Position numbers and translations under genes: made by a program. This document shows, in pieces, positions 36,926 through 44,228 of a stretch of DNA of 64,000 nucleotides. The first letter of the stretch is position 1, and the number at the start of each line of letters is the position of its first letter. Under the pieces are notes generated by a model. That model did no database searches, was not told where the DNA came from, and was given only the letters and a program-made list of their open reading frames with translations. The DNA is taken from NCBI GenBank assembly GCA_050260015.1, contig JBLNBN010000063.1, positions 1 to 64,000 on the forward strand. The letters are read 5' to 3'. This DNA comes from JBLNBN01 sp050260015 (GTDB lineage: Bacteria > Bacteroidota > Ignavibacteria > Kapaibacteriales > UBA2268).

Positions 36926-37304
36926 ACGGTTTTTACTTAGCCTCCCGGCCCTGTTGATTACTTTAACGATCTATTTTTTCTCGGATATACCCCAGGGGCC
37001 GGTGAGGATGCACTTTATGCACCAGGATAAGATATTGCATTTTATCGCCTTTTTCACCTATGGCGTCGCGCTGCAATTACTGTTCGGAGCAAATATTCCT
37101 AAGATAAATCGGAAAAAAATCATAATTTACGTAATTCTAACGGGCACAATTTACGGAGCCCTCGACGAATGGCATCAATACTTTGTACCCGGTAGAGAAT
37201 GCGACGCGCTCGATCTATTAGCCGATTTGATAGGCGTCTCCGCTTCCTTTGCTATTAGAAATAAAGTAGATAGATTCAGACTACGATTTTTACGAGCGAC
37301 ATAA
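36915..37304 (+). CDS. VanZ-like small membrane protein
   Basis: 129 aa with about four hydrophobic segments. It has the VanZ/phospho-type signature: a first helix, then DKILHFIAFFTYGVALQL with His in the membrane-proximal segment, and a C-terminal GALDEWHQYFVPGRECDALDLLADLIG block with conserved Asp, Glu and His. VanZ itself gives low teicoplanin resistance by an unknown route, but most family members, including those with the DEWHQxFVPGR block, are widespread and uncharacterised. The 5' end overlaps pgeF by 11 bp and its stop overlaps the next start (TAATG), so it is translated within the operon. Confidence 0.88.
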   Translation: MFIRRFLLSLPALLITLTIYFFSDIPQGPVRMHFMHQDKILHFIAFFTYGVALQLLFGANIPKINRKKIIIYVILTGTIYGALDEWHQYFVPGRECDALDLLADLIGVSASFAIRNKVDRFRLRFLRAT

Positions 37305-38491
37305 TGCAGCATAACGGAACAGATAAAAAGCCTTTGATACTTGTCGTAGACGATTACCCTGAAAACGTCGACGTGCTGAGTATAATGCTGCGAAACAACA
37401 ACTACGACGTTATCGTCGCTTCGGGCGGCAACGCTGCGTTCGAGGTACTGGATAAATCAAAGCCGGACGCTATATTACTGGACGTCATGATGCCCGTCAG
37501 GGACGGCTTTGAAGTCTGCAAAACAATAAAGCAAATAAAAGAATTCGAGTCTACGCCGATTATTTTCCTAACCGCGCGGACCGATACCGAAGATATTATT
37601 AAAGCGTTCGATTGCGGCGGATCGGATTACATAACCAAGCCTTTCAAGAAAGGAGAGCTGCTGGCGCGCTTGAAAACCCATCTGGAGCTGAAACGCGTCC
37701 GAACCGAGTTGGAGGAGAAGATCCGAATAATCGACGAGATGAATAAGGAAAAGGACACTTATATCGAATACATCAACCGCGAACTTGCGGCCGCCGCCGA
37801 TTACGTTACTTCTCTGCTTCCAAAGAAAATTGAAAATTCCATCATCGACACAGATTGGAAATTTGTGCCCAGCTATAATATTGGCGGCGATTCCTTCGGC
37901 TATCATTGGATCGACGAGAACAATTTTGCAATATACCTGCTGGACGTATCGGGCCATGGCATTAGCGCATCCCTGCAATCGATTTCCGCTTTAAATTTAT
38001 TAAAGTTTCAAATTCTTGCCGATACCGATTTCCACAATCCGGAGGAAGTGCTGCGCTCGCTTAATAATACGTTCCAGATAAAGCAACATAATTACTTATA
38101 CTTTACGATTTGGTACGGGGTCTACAACAAGCTAAACCGCATTCTCAAGTTCGCAGGCGCCGGTCATCCCCCGGCATTGCTGTTCAGTAAGGAAAACGGG
38201 GTAACGTCCCTCTCTTCGCGCAATATTGTAATAGGCGCGAAAAAGGATTATGAATTCCATTCAAATTACTGCCTTGTGCCTCCCGGAGCCGAACTGTACG
38301 TATACTCGGACGGGGTATACTCAATAGTTAAGAACGGAGCGTTCGTCTCGATCGAGCAGGTCTCCGAAATTATTAGCGAATTCCATGGTAACGGCTCCGA
38401 AATAGAGAGCTTCTACAGGAAGCTTGTTTCAATCAACGATTCGGAAAAACTTCCGGACGACTTCTCTATGTTGAAAATAATATTTTCCTAA
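37304..38491 (+). CDS. Response regulator with PP2C-type (RsbU/SpoIIE) phosphatase output
   Basis: 395 aa. The receiver domain (about 10-125) has paired acidic residues in VVDDYPEN, phospho-acceptor Asp60 in LLDVMMPVRDGFEV and a Lys in TKPFKKGEL. A coiled-coil linker (about 130-165) precedes a PP2C-like phosphatase (about 190-395) with the metal-binding segment LDVSGHGISASLQS, then GAGHPPALL and VYSDGVYS, ending with LPDDFSMLKI. Such proteins usually dephosphorylate an anti-sigma-factor antagonist (STAS protein) in a partner-switching pathway; no STAS or anti-sigma gene is in the window, so the target is elsewhere. Its start overlaps the previous stop (TAATG) and tgt begins 3 bp after its stop. 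Confidence 0.94.
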   Translation: MQHNGTDKKPLILVVDDYPENVDVLSIMLRNNNYDVIVASGGNAAFEVLDKSKPDAILLDVMMPVRDGFEVCKTIKQIKEFESTPIIFLTARTDTEDIIKAFDCGGSDYITKPFKKGELLARLKTHLELKRVRTELEEKIRIIDEMNKEKDTYIEYINRELAAAADYVTSLLPKKIENSIIDTDWKFVPSYNIGGDSFGYHWIDENNFAIYLLDVSGHGISASLQSISALNLLKFQILADTDFHNPEEVLRSLNNTFQIKQHNYLYFTIWYGVYNKLNRILKFAGAGHPPALLFSKENGVTSLSSRNIVIGAKKDYEFHSNYCLVPPGAELYVYSDGVYSIVKNGAFVSIEQVSEIISEFHGNGSEIESFYRKLVSINDSEKLPDDFSMLKIIFS

Positions 38492-38494
38492 GTT

Positions 38495-39625
38495 ATGAAT
38501 TTCTTCGAATTAAAATACAAATCGCCCGAGGGTAAAGCCCGGGCCGGTCTGCTCCGCACGGAGCACGGCGAAATCCCCACGCCGGCCTTTATGCCGGTCG
38601 GCACGCAGGGCAGCGTAAAAGCCGTACGGCAGAGCGATCTCGAGTCGCTCGGCGCAAAGATCATTTTGGGGAACACGTATCATCTATATCTCCGGCCAAA
38701 TCCCTTAACGTTGGAAACTTTTGGCGGCTTGCATAAGTTTATGAACTGGAACGGCGCGATACTGACCGACAGCGGCGGCTACCAGATATTTTCCCTCCAG
38801 GAATTGCGCAAGATAACTATGGACGGCGTCCATTTCAAGTCGCATATCGACGGCTCGAATCATTACTTCACGCCCGAGAACGTAGTCGAGATACAGCGAT
38901 CGATCGGCTCGGACATTATGATGGTCCTCGACGAATGCGTGCCATACCCCGCGGAAGCGGATTACGCTGCGAAATCGATGAAGATATCGCTGAATTGGGC
39001 GGCGCGGTCCCGAAAGCATTTTAACGCCACCGATCCTATTTACGGGTTCCGCCAATACCAGTTCGGCATCGGGCAGGGCGGGATGTACAAGGACCTTCGC
39101 AAGGCGTATATCGAGGAGATGATAAACATCGGGTTCGACGGCTACGCTATCGGCGGTCTCTCCGTCGGCGAGCCGACCGAGCTTATGTACGAGCTGACGG
39201 ACTACTGCACCGACTACATGCTCGAAGATAAACCCCGCTACCTGATGGGAGTTGGTACGCCGGAAAACATATTGGAAGGCATAGAGCGCGGCATCGACAT
39301 GTTCGATTGCGTAATGCCGACCCGCAACGCGCGCAACGGGCAGCTCTTTACCACGCGCGGAAAAATTAATATAAAGAACGCGAAGTACAAATTAAGCGAC
39401 GAGCCTATAGACGAAGCGATAGACTGCTACGCAAGCAGGAATTTCTCGCTCGGCTACCTGCGCCATTTAATAACTTCGGGTGAAATATTAGGATTGGAGC
39501 TTGCAAGCCAGCATAACGTAGCGTTTTATTTATGGCTGGCAAGGACAGCCCGCGAAAAAATACTCGAGGGTTCCTTTCGTCAATGGAAGTTAGAGTTTTT
39601 AGATAGATTTAACACAATTTCTTAA
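38495..39625 (+). CDS. tgt: tRNA-guanine(34) transglycosylase (queuosine), zinc site incomplete
   Basis: 376 aa. The catalytic segments are intact: DSGGYQIFSL, the GIGQGGMYKDLR substrate loop, GYAIGGLSVGEP and the nucleophile region FDCVMPTRNARNGQLFT. The enzyme exchanges guanine 34 of Asp, Asn, His and Tyr tRNAs for preQ1. Most bacterial Tgts bind Zn with CxCx2C and a later His. Here the equivalent residues are Ile309, Cys311, Ser314 and His340, so two of four ligands are lost. I recall the same loss in Bacteroidota Tgts, so it is probably a lineage trait rather than decay. It stands between the phosphatase gene (3 bp) and yajC (14 bp), and tgt-yajC is a classical pairing. Confidence 0.95.
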   Translation: MNFFELKYKSPEGKARAGLLRTEHGEIPTPAFMPVGTQGSVKAVRQSDLESLGAKIILGNTYHLYLRPNPLTLETFGGLHKFMNWNGAILTDSGGYQIFSLQELRKITMDGVHFKSHIDGSNHYFTPENVVEIQRSIGSDIMMVLDECVPYPAEADYAAKSMKISLNWAARSRKHFNATDPIYGFRQYQFGIGQGGMYKDLRKAYIEEMINIGFDGYAIGGLSVGEPTELMYELTDYCTDYMLEDKPRYLMGVGTPENILEGIERGIDMFDCVMPTRNARNGQLFTTRGKINIKNAKYKLSDEPIDEAIDCYASRNFSLGYLRHLITSGEILGLELASQHNVAFYLWLARTAREKILEGSFRQWKLEFLDRFNTIS

Positions 39626-39639
39626 TTTTAGGACAAAGC

Positions 39640-39960
39640 ATGAATTTATTCTCTTTGGCAGTAGCGGCCCCGCTATTTGCGCAGGCGCCAGGCGGCGGCT
39701 CGATGGTTTCCACTTTGATAATGTTTGGCTTGATAATCTTCGTTATGTACTTTATGATGATCCGGCCCCAGCAAAAGCGTCAAAAAGAACACAAATCGAT
39801 GCTTGCATCGATCAAGAACGGCGATAGAGTAATCACTACCAGCGGTATGCACGGCTCCGTCGTAGCAACCGACGACACGACTTTCACGGTTCAAATCGCC
39901 GACAACGTCCGCGTTAAATTTGAAAAGTCCGCGATCGTCGCAAAAGAGTCGAAAGAGTAG
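39640..39960 (+). CDS. yajC: Preprotein translocase subunit YajC
   Basis: 106 aa. A glycine-rich N-terminal segment precedes one transmembrane helix (about 22-42), followed directly by the family's MIRPQQKRQKEHKSMLASIKNGDRVITTSGMHG-type block (RPQQKRQKE, then GDRV) and a small basic beta domain. YajC associates with SecDF at the SecYEG translocon and with the AcrB pump in E. coli. The position after tgt agrees with the widespread tgt-yajC-secD-secF order, but secD and secF do not follow here; ribBA does, behind a terminator-like hairpin. Confidence 0.94.
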   Translation: MNLFSLAVAAPLFAQAPGGGSMVSTLIMFGLIIFVMYFMMIRPQQKRQKEHKSMLASIKNGDRVITTSGMHGSVVATDDTTFTVQIADNVRVKFEKSAIVAKESKE

Positions 39961-39997
39961 TAAAATATAAAAAAAATCGTTATATTCGCATAACTGT

Positions 39998-40046
39998 AAA
40001 TCTTTCATTGCCCGAAGGCAATGGAAGATTTTATTTTATTTTTTTA
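39998..40046 (+). terminator. Intrinsic terminator of the comEC-yajC operon
   Basis: A 15-bp stem (arms 39998-40012 and 40017-40031, one G-T wobble) with a CGAA tetraloop is followed by a T-rich tract (TTATTTTATTTTTTTA). It ends 11 bp before the ribBA start, and an in-frame ATG at 40021 falls inside the stem, which argues for ribBA starting at 40057. Placement in the ribBA leader cannot be excluded. Confidence 0.75.
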
Positions 40047-40056
40047 TGGATTTGAA

Positions 40057-41253
40057 ATGAACACGATAGAAGAAGCGATGCGCGACCTCGTTTCGGGGAA
40101 GGCTATAATTGTAATGGACGACGAGGACCGCGAAAACGAAGGCGATTTAGTCGTCGCAAGCGAACTATGCACGCCCGATATGGTTTCGTTCATGGCTAAC
40201 AATGCTCGCGGGCTCATTTGCGTCTCGATAACAGAGGAACGCGCCCGCGAACTTGATCTCGACGTAATGGTAAAGAACAATTCCGCGTTGCACGAAACGC
40301 GATTTACCGTTTCGGTCGATTATGCGCACGGGACGTCCACGGGCATCTCGGCGTTTGACCGCGCCGCCACGATCCGCGCTTTGGCCGATAAGGAAACAAA
40401 GCCGGCCGACCTGGCGCGCCCGGGGCACATCTTCCCGTTAATCGCCGTTAAAGGCGGCGTGCTGCGCCGCGCCGGGCATACCGAAGCCTCGGCGGACCTT
40501 ATGAAGCTGGCCGGGCTAAAGCCCAGCGGGGTCCTTTGCGAGATAATTAACGACGACGGCACTATGGCCCGACGGGACGAATTGTTCGAGTTCGGCAGGA
40601 AGCACGGATTAAAGATTATTACCGTAAAGGACTTAATCGCCTACAAGATTCGTAGCGAATCGCTCGTCACGTGCGTGGCCGAGGCCAACCTCCCAACGGA
40701 GTACGGCGATTTCAAAATAAAAGTATTTAAAAATAAGCTCGACGGCGCGGAGCAAATCGCTCTCGTTAAAGGCTCTTGGGATGAAGGGGAATCCGTGCTC
40801 GTTCGCGTGCATTCGGAATGCCTTACCGGCGACGTCTTCGGCTCGCGCAGGTGCGATTGCGGGGAGCAGCTTCATACCGCTATGCAGATGATCGAGAACG
40901 AAGGACGCGGCGCAATTCTTTATATGCGACAGGAAGGCCGTGGCATAGGCTTGATCAATAAGCTAAAAGCCTACACTCTGCAGGAAAATGGTCTCGACAC
41001 TGTCGAAGCCAATATCGAGCTGGGGTTCCAGCCCGATCCGCGCGACTACGGGATTGGCGCGCAAATGCTTTCCGCGCTCGGCATTAGGAAAATGAAACTT
41101 ATAACGAATAATCCCAAGAAAAGAGTAGGACTGGAGAGCTACGGTTTGGAGGTCGCCGACCTCATTCCGCTGGAAATCGTTCCTAACGACGTTAACAAGC
41201 ATTACTTGCTTACTAAAAAAATCAAAATGGGTCATTTATTGAGTAAAATATAA
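40057..41253 (+). CDS. ribBA: Bifunctional DHBP synthase / GTP cyclohydrolase II
   Basis: 398 aa from the ATG at 40057; an upstream in-frame ATG (40021) lies within a hairpin and would add 12 atypical hydrophobic residues. The RibB half (about 1-200) has DDEDRENEGDLV, TSTGISAFDRAATI and GHTEAS. The RibA half (about 205-398) has the zinc-binding HSECLTGDVFGSRRCDCGEQL-type site (Cys residues in ECLTG and RRCDCG), RQEGRGIGL and NPKKRVGLESYGL. It makes 3,4-dihydroxy-2-butanone-4-phosphate and the first pyrimidine intermediate of riboflavin synthesis. No FMN-riboswitch-like sequence is seen upstream. It stands alone from other rib genes; greA follows 10 bp downstream. Confidence 0.97.
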   Translation: MNTIEEAMRDLVSGKAIIVMDDEDRENEGDLVVASELCTPDMVSFMANNARGLICVSITEERARELDLDVMVKNNSALHETRFTVSVDYAHGTSTGISAFDRAATIRALADKETKPADLARPGHIFPLIAVKGGVLRRAGHTEASADLMKLAGLKPSGVLCEIINDDGTMARRDELFEFGRKHGLKIITVKDLIAYKIRSESLVTCVAEANLPTEYGDFKIKVFKNKLDGAEQIALVKGSWDEGESVLVRVHSECLTGDVFGSRRCDCGEQLHTAMQMIENEGRGAILYMRQEGRGIGLINKLKAYTLQENGLDTVEANIELGFQPDPRDYGIGAQMLSALGIRKMKLITNNPKKRVGLESYGLEVADLIPLEIVPNDVNKHYLLTKKIKMGHLLSKI

Positions 41254-41263
41254 CGAGGTGAGT

Positions 41264-41737
41264 ATGTCCGAAATTATTTATATGACTCGCGAGAGAGTCA
41301 AAGAGATTGAAGAAGAACTCCAGGGATTGAAATCCAAGGGCAGAATCGAAATCGCGCAGAAGATCGCGGATGCTCGCTCTCATGGCGATCTATCCGAGAA
41401 CGCTGATTACGACGCCGCCAAGGAAGCCCAAGGGCTTTTGGAACTGAAAATAAGCAAGCTTTCGGAAACGCTATCGAAAGTCCAGATTATTTCGGCGGAT
41501 GAGTTCCCGAACGATAAAGTCTATATATTATCTAAAGTTAAAGTGAAGAACCTAACTAATAGCCGTGAAATGGTTTTTATGATGGTAAGCGCCGAGGAGG
41601 CCGACTTCGAGCAGAATAAAATCGCCGTTTCTTCGCCTTTAGGCAAAGCGCTTATGGGCAAGACAATAGGCGAAGTCGCTGAAGTTAACGTCCCCGCCGG
41701 GATTACTAAATATGAGATTCTTGACATTACGAAATAG
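41264..41737 (+). CDS. greA: Transcription elongation factor GreA
   Basis: 157 aa. ATG at 41264 is preferred over GTG at 41258 because GAGG (41255-41258) lies 5 nt upstream of the ATG. The N-terminal coiled coil (about 5-75) carries RIEIAQKIADARSHGDLSENADYDAAKEAQ with the conserved acidic tip, and the C-terminal FKBP-like domain ends ISSPLGKALMGKTIGEVAEV-like. GreA inserts its coiled coil into the RNA polymerase secondary channel to rescue backtracked complexes. It lies 10 bp after ribBA. A strong hairpin begins 11 bp after its stop. Confidence 0.97.
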   Translation: MSEIIYMTRERVKEIEEELQGLKSKGRIEIAQKIADARSHGDLSENADYDAAKEAQGLLELKISKLSETLSKVQIISADEFPNDKVYILSKVKVKNLTNSREMVFMMVSAEEADFEQNKIAVSSPLGKALMGKTIGEVAEVNVPAGITKYEILDITK

Positions 41738-42287
41738 TAAATTAACTGTAAGCGGCGGCGCGGCCCTCAAACCGTTCCGCCGCTTATTTCTCTTTTGTCT
41801 AATCCTGTCGCTGCCTTACCTCTACTCCTGCGACAATCCATTCGCTCCGAAGCTTGCCGACGGCGACGCGTCCGTAGGGCTGCTCGGCGACCAAAAGAAG
41901 CCCGAGGACGTTTTCCTCAATATGCGTTATGCCTACCAGTTCAAGGATACCGTCGTTTACGGTCGGCTGCTGGCGGACGACTTCGTTTATTCATTTAGAA
42001 ATTTCGATAAAGGCATCGACGTGACCTGGGGCCGCGACGAGGAAATGCTCTCGACCTCCCGGATGTTCAACGGCGCGCAGAGCCTGGACCTGGTCTGGGG
42101 AGAAGTATTCACCTCGACGGGCGATTCGCTCAGCCTGGAGGCGGCGCGGAACTTCGTTCTAACCATTACGTTCAACGCGGCGGACGTCGTCAGCGTATAT
42201 GGAAGGGTAACGATGAAGTTAAAGAAAAACGTCGAAGCGGGCGGCATATGGCAGATCGTTTCCTGGAGGGACGAGTCGGGTTATTAG
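41712..42287 (+). CDS. Lipoprotein with NTF2-like fold, first of a convergent pair
   Basis: 191 aa, uncharacterised. Arg/Lys residues at 19-24 precede a hydrophobic stretch and a lipobox-type LPYLYSC cysteine (about residue 40), so it should be a lipoprotein. The mature part begins with a low-complexity Ala/Asp/Gly region, then KKPEDVFLNMRYAYQFKDTVVYGRLLADDFVYSF, a pattern typical of SnoaL/NTF2-like cone folds, ending WQIVSWRDES. The ATG overlaps the end of greA by 26 bp, and the greA terminator hairpin lies inside its signal-peptide codons. The convergent gene at 42311 shares the plan and the W-x-I-x-x-W-x-D ending and is probably a distant paralogue. Function unknown. Confidence 0.75.
   Translation: MRFLTLRNSKLTVSGGAALKPFRRLFLFCLILSLPYLYSCDNPFAPKLADGDASVGLLGDQKKPEDVFLNMRYAYQFKDTVVYGRLLADDFVYSFRNFDKGIDVTWGRDEEMLSTSRMFNGAQSLDLVWGEVFTSTGDSLSLEAARNFVLTITFNAADVVSVYGRVTMKLKKNVEAGGIWQIVSWRDESGY
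41749..41797 (+). terminator. Terminator-like hairpin after greA, inside a lipoprotein gene
   Basis: A perfect 10-bp inverted repeat TAAGCGGCGG / CCGCCGCTTA (arms 41749-41758 and 41777-41786) with an 18-nt loop is followed by TTTCTCTTTTGTCT. It starts 11 bp after the greA stop and lies inside the early codons of the next gene. Confidence 0.65.
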
Positions 42288-42310
42288 TTTCGTAGCGGAA
42301 TATTATAGAA

Positions 42311-42901
42311 TCAGTTATGAAACGCCGCCTTGAGCGCGCTCCAACTCTCCGGGGCGGCGTTCGTCGAATCCGCCTTTCGGGAAAAGTCCTGCCACTTCCA
42401 GATAGTCCATAAACCCGTGGAAGCAGGCTTCATTATCAAACGCAAGCTGCCGGAGTAGCTTTTTCTGACAGCGCTTGCGCTCGCCTCGAAGGATATATCG
42501 TAATTGGCGGCATAGATGGCCGAATCCGGCGTTTGCGCCTCGTAGCTTACCTTGGAGAGCGTTAAGTATCCAAGTTCGGTATTTGGGGCTTGCGCGAAGA
42601 ATGAGAGCAGGTATCTTCGCTCGTCGGACGCGTTCCAATCGTTAAATAGCGCCGGGTAGCGCGCCGCGGCGTCCGCTGCGGGCTGAAAAGTGAAGCCGCT
42701 GTCGGCGATGCAATTCATATAGTCTTCCAGGCTCTTTCGGTTGAAGGAACGCGTGAAGTTATCGGCCAACAGGGCGGGGCTGGTTGCCGGCGGCATATTC
42801 TCGCCGCCCGACTCCGGCTCCTCCGGCGAACGCGTTTCGAACAGTCCGCAGCCGGCTAGAGCGAGGGCTAATATTGAATAATATAAAATGCGCATTTTCA
42901 T
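42311..42901 (-). CDS. Lipoprotein with NTF2-like fold, second of a convergent pair
   Basis: 196 aa, uncharacterised. The N-terminus MKMRILYYSILALALAGCG has a basic start, a hydrophobic core and a lipobox ending in Cys18. A Glu/Pro/Ser-rich linker follows, then a domain of about 155 residues beginning PALLADNFTRSFNRKSLEDY and ending LWTIWKWQDFS, strongly recalling the neighbouring lipoprotein on the other strand (23 bp apart, tail to tail). The similar spacing of hydrophobic and aromatic residues suggests an NTF2/SnoaL cone fold. It is the last gene of the minus-strand run murD-ftsW-rimM-trmD (52 bp after trmD). Such paired lipoproteins have no known function that I recognise. Confidence 0.75.
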   Translation of the reverse strand: MKMRILYYSILALALAGCGLFETRSPEEPESGGENMPPATSPALLADNFTRSFNRKSLEDYMNCIADSGFTFQPAADAAARYPALFNDWNASDERRYLLSFFAQAPNTELGYLTLSKVSYEAQTPDSAIYAANYDISFEASASAVRKSYSGSLRLIMKPASTGLWTIWKWQDFSRKADSTNAAPESWSALKAAFHN

Positions 42902-42953
42902 ATACTTTATAACGCATTTGCGCGCGAATATTATAAAAACCCGCGTTTCAAAT

Positions 42954-43634
42954 TTAATGCTTGTCGAGCAAGTCGGGCCTGACCCGTTTGGTTTGCTCGA
43001 CCGATTTTTCGCGTCGCCAGTTATTTATCAAAGCGTGATTGCCGCTCGTGAGCTCCTCCGGCACGGCCATACCTCGCCAAATGGCCGGGCGAGTGTACAT
43101 CGGCGCGGCGAGCAACCCGTCCTGGAACGAATCGTCGAGCGCGCTTTCCGCGTCCCCTATAACGCCGGGTATGATTCTGACGATCGAATCGACGAGCACT
43201 GCGGCCGGGAGCTCGCCCCCGGAAAGGACGTAGTCCCCGATAGATATCTCACGGGTAACGTAAAGATCCCTTATCCTCTGGTCGATTCCCTTATAATGTC
43301 CGCATATTACGATGATATTTTCGACTTGACATAGTTCGTTCGATATATGTTGCGTAAGCTGCCGCGCATCGGCAGTCATATATATTATTTCGTCGTATGC
43401 TCGTTCTTCCTTCAACTTATCAATGCAGCGCGCTATGGGTTCGCATTTGATCAGCATGCCCGCGCCGCCGCCGAAGGGGTAGTCGTCTATATGGCGATAT
43501 TTATCGTCGGCGTAGTCGTGCAGGTTGTGAACAAAGTACTCCGCCAGGCCTTTTTCCCGCGCAATCTTTAGAATGCTCGCGCCGAATATGGAATCAAACG
43601 TTTCCGGTACGGCGCTGATTAGATCAAATCTCAT
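42954..43634 (-). CDS. trmD: tRNA (guanine(37)-N1)-methyltransferase
   Basis: 226 aa, full length. The family features are present: FDLISAVPETFDSIFGASILKIAREKG at the N-terminus, YPFGGGAGMLIKCEPI and the trefoil-knot SAM site (IIVICGHYKGIDQRI followed by EISIGDYVLSGGELPA). TrmD places m1G at position 37 of tRNAs reading CNN codons and prevents +1 frameshifting. It lies 11 bp after rimM. The gene pair is normally in an rpsP-rimM-trmD-rplS operon; here no ribosomal genes flank it, and the upstream neighbours are cell-wall genes ftsW and murD. Confidence 0.97.
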   Translation of the reverse strand: MRFDLISAVPETFDSIFGASILKIAREKGLAEYFVHNLHDYADDKYRHIDDYPFGGGAGMLIKCEPIARCIDKLKEERAYDEIIYMTADARQLTQHISNELCQVENIIVICGHYKGIDQRIRDLYVTREISIGDYVLSGGELPAAVLVDSIVRIIPGVIGDAESALDDSFQDGLLAAPMYTRPAIWRGMAVPEELTSGNHALINNWRREKSVEQTKRVRPDLLDKH

Positions 43635-43645
43635 AAATGCCTTTT

Positions 43646-44179
43646 TTATTTATATGCCAGCTCCCGCAGGCCTTCCATTAAATTAACGAAGACGGATTTT
43701 CTTTTTCTGTCGATCCTGACGATAACGTCCTCGATAACAGGAAGCGGGATTTTTTCTTCGCCGAGCTCGAGCGTCCAGACGTCGTTGGCGGGCATGAGCC
43801 AAACGTCGGTTATCGAGCCGAGCCGCTCGCCGGTAACGGCGTCGTATGCTGTAAGTTCTAAAATTTCGTCGGTTAGCATCAGGTCCGGGTAAAGCCTTTC
43901 GAGCAAGCTTCGCTCAATAAAGACGCCGAACTCGCCAAAATTTTCCGCAGTTTCCGGCGAATCTATTCCGAAAAGCTTTACGGTAGCGCGCCTACCGTCG
44001 GAATGCCAGTTCTCGACGCGATAGGGAGTAGTAAAGTTAACCGAGTAACCCATGTGCAAGCTTGAGCCTACGGGCAGGGAGGGGATAGCCGCGGCGAGAT
44101 CTCCCAGTAAAATGTCGCCGTCGACTCCGGTTGGCTTCACGTATCGAGCCAAATAAACCAAATTTACATTTTCTTCCAT
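43646..44179 (-). CDS. rimM: Ribosome maturation factor RimM
   Basis: 177 aa with the two-domain layout of RimM: an N-terminal beta-barrel that starts VYLARYVKPTGVDGDILLGDL (family G-x-xG-x-h-G pattern) and a PRC-barrel with TAYDAVTGERLGSITDVWLMPANDVW followed by LPVIEDVIVRID. RimM binds S19 and helps assemble the 30S head. It follows ftsW by 49 bp and precedes trmD by 11 bp. Sequence is divergent from E. coli RimM in the first domain, so the call rests on the PRC-barrel features and the trmD neighbour. Confidence 0.9.
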   Translation of the reverse strand: MEENVNLVYLARYVKPTGVDGDILLGDLAAAIPSLPVGSSLHMGYSVNFTTPYRVENWHSDGRRATVKLFGIDSPETAENFGEFGVFIERSLLERLYPDLMLTDEILELTAYDAVTGERLGSITDVWLMPANDVWTLELGEEKIPLPVIEDVIVRIDRKRKSVFVNLMEGLRELAYK

Positions 44180-44228
44180 CTTTCCATTCTCTATTTATAT
44201 TAAAATAGTAAACCTGATAAGGGCAAGG

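Noticed and set aside
36915..37304. Teicoplanin resistance gene vanZ
   Set aside because: The VanZ domain family is broad and most members have no link to glycopeptides. No vanA/H/X genes are present and the gene is embedded in a housekeeping operon.
39961..40056. FMN riboswitch upstream of ribBA
   Set aside because: The conserved FMN aptamer segments are absent and the space is too short. Only a simple hairpin is seen.
40021..40056. ribBA start at 40021
   Set aside because: The ATG lies in the right arm of the terminator-like stem and would add 12 hydrophobic residues ahead of the normal RibB start. The 40057 start matches the family length.
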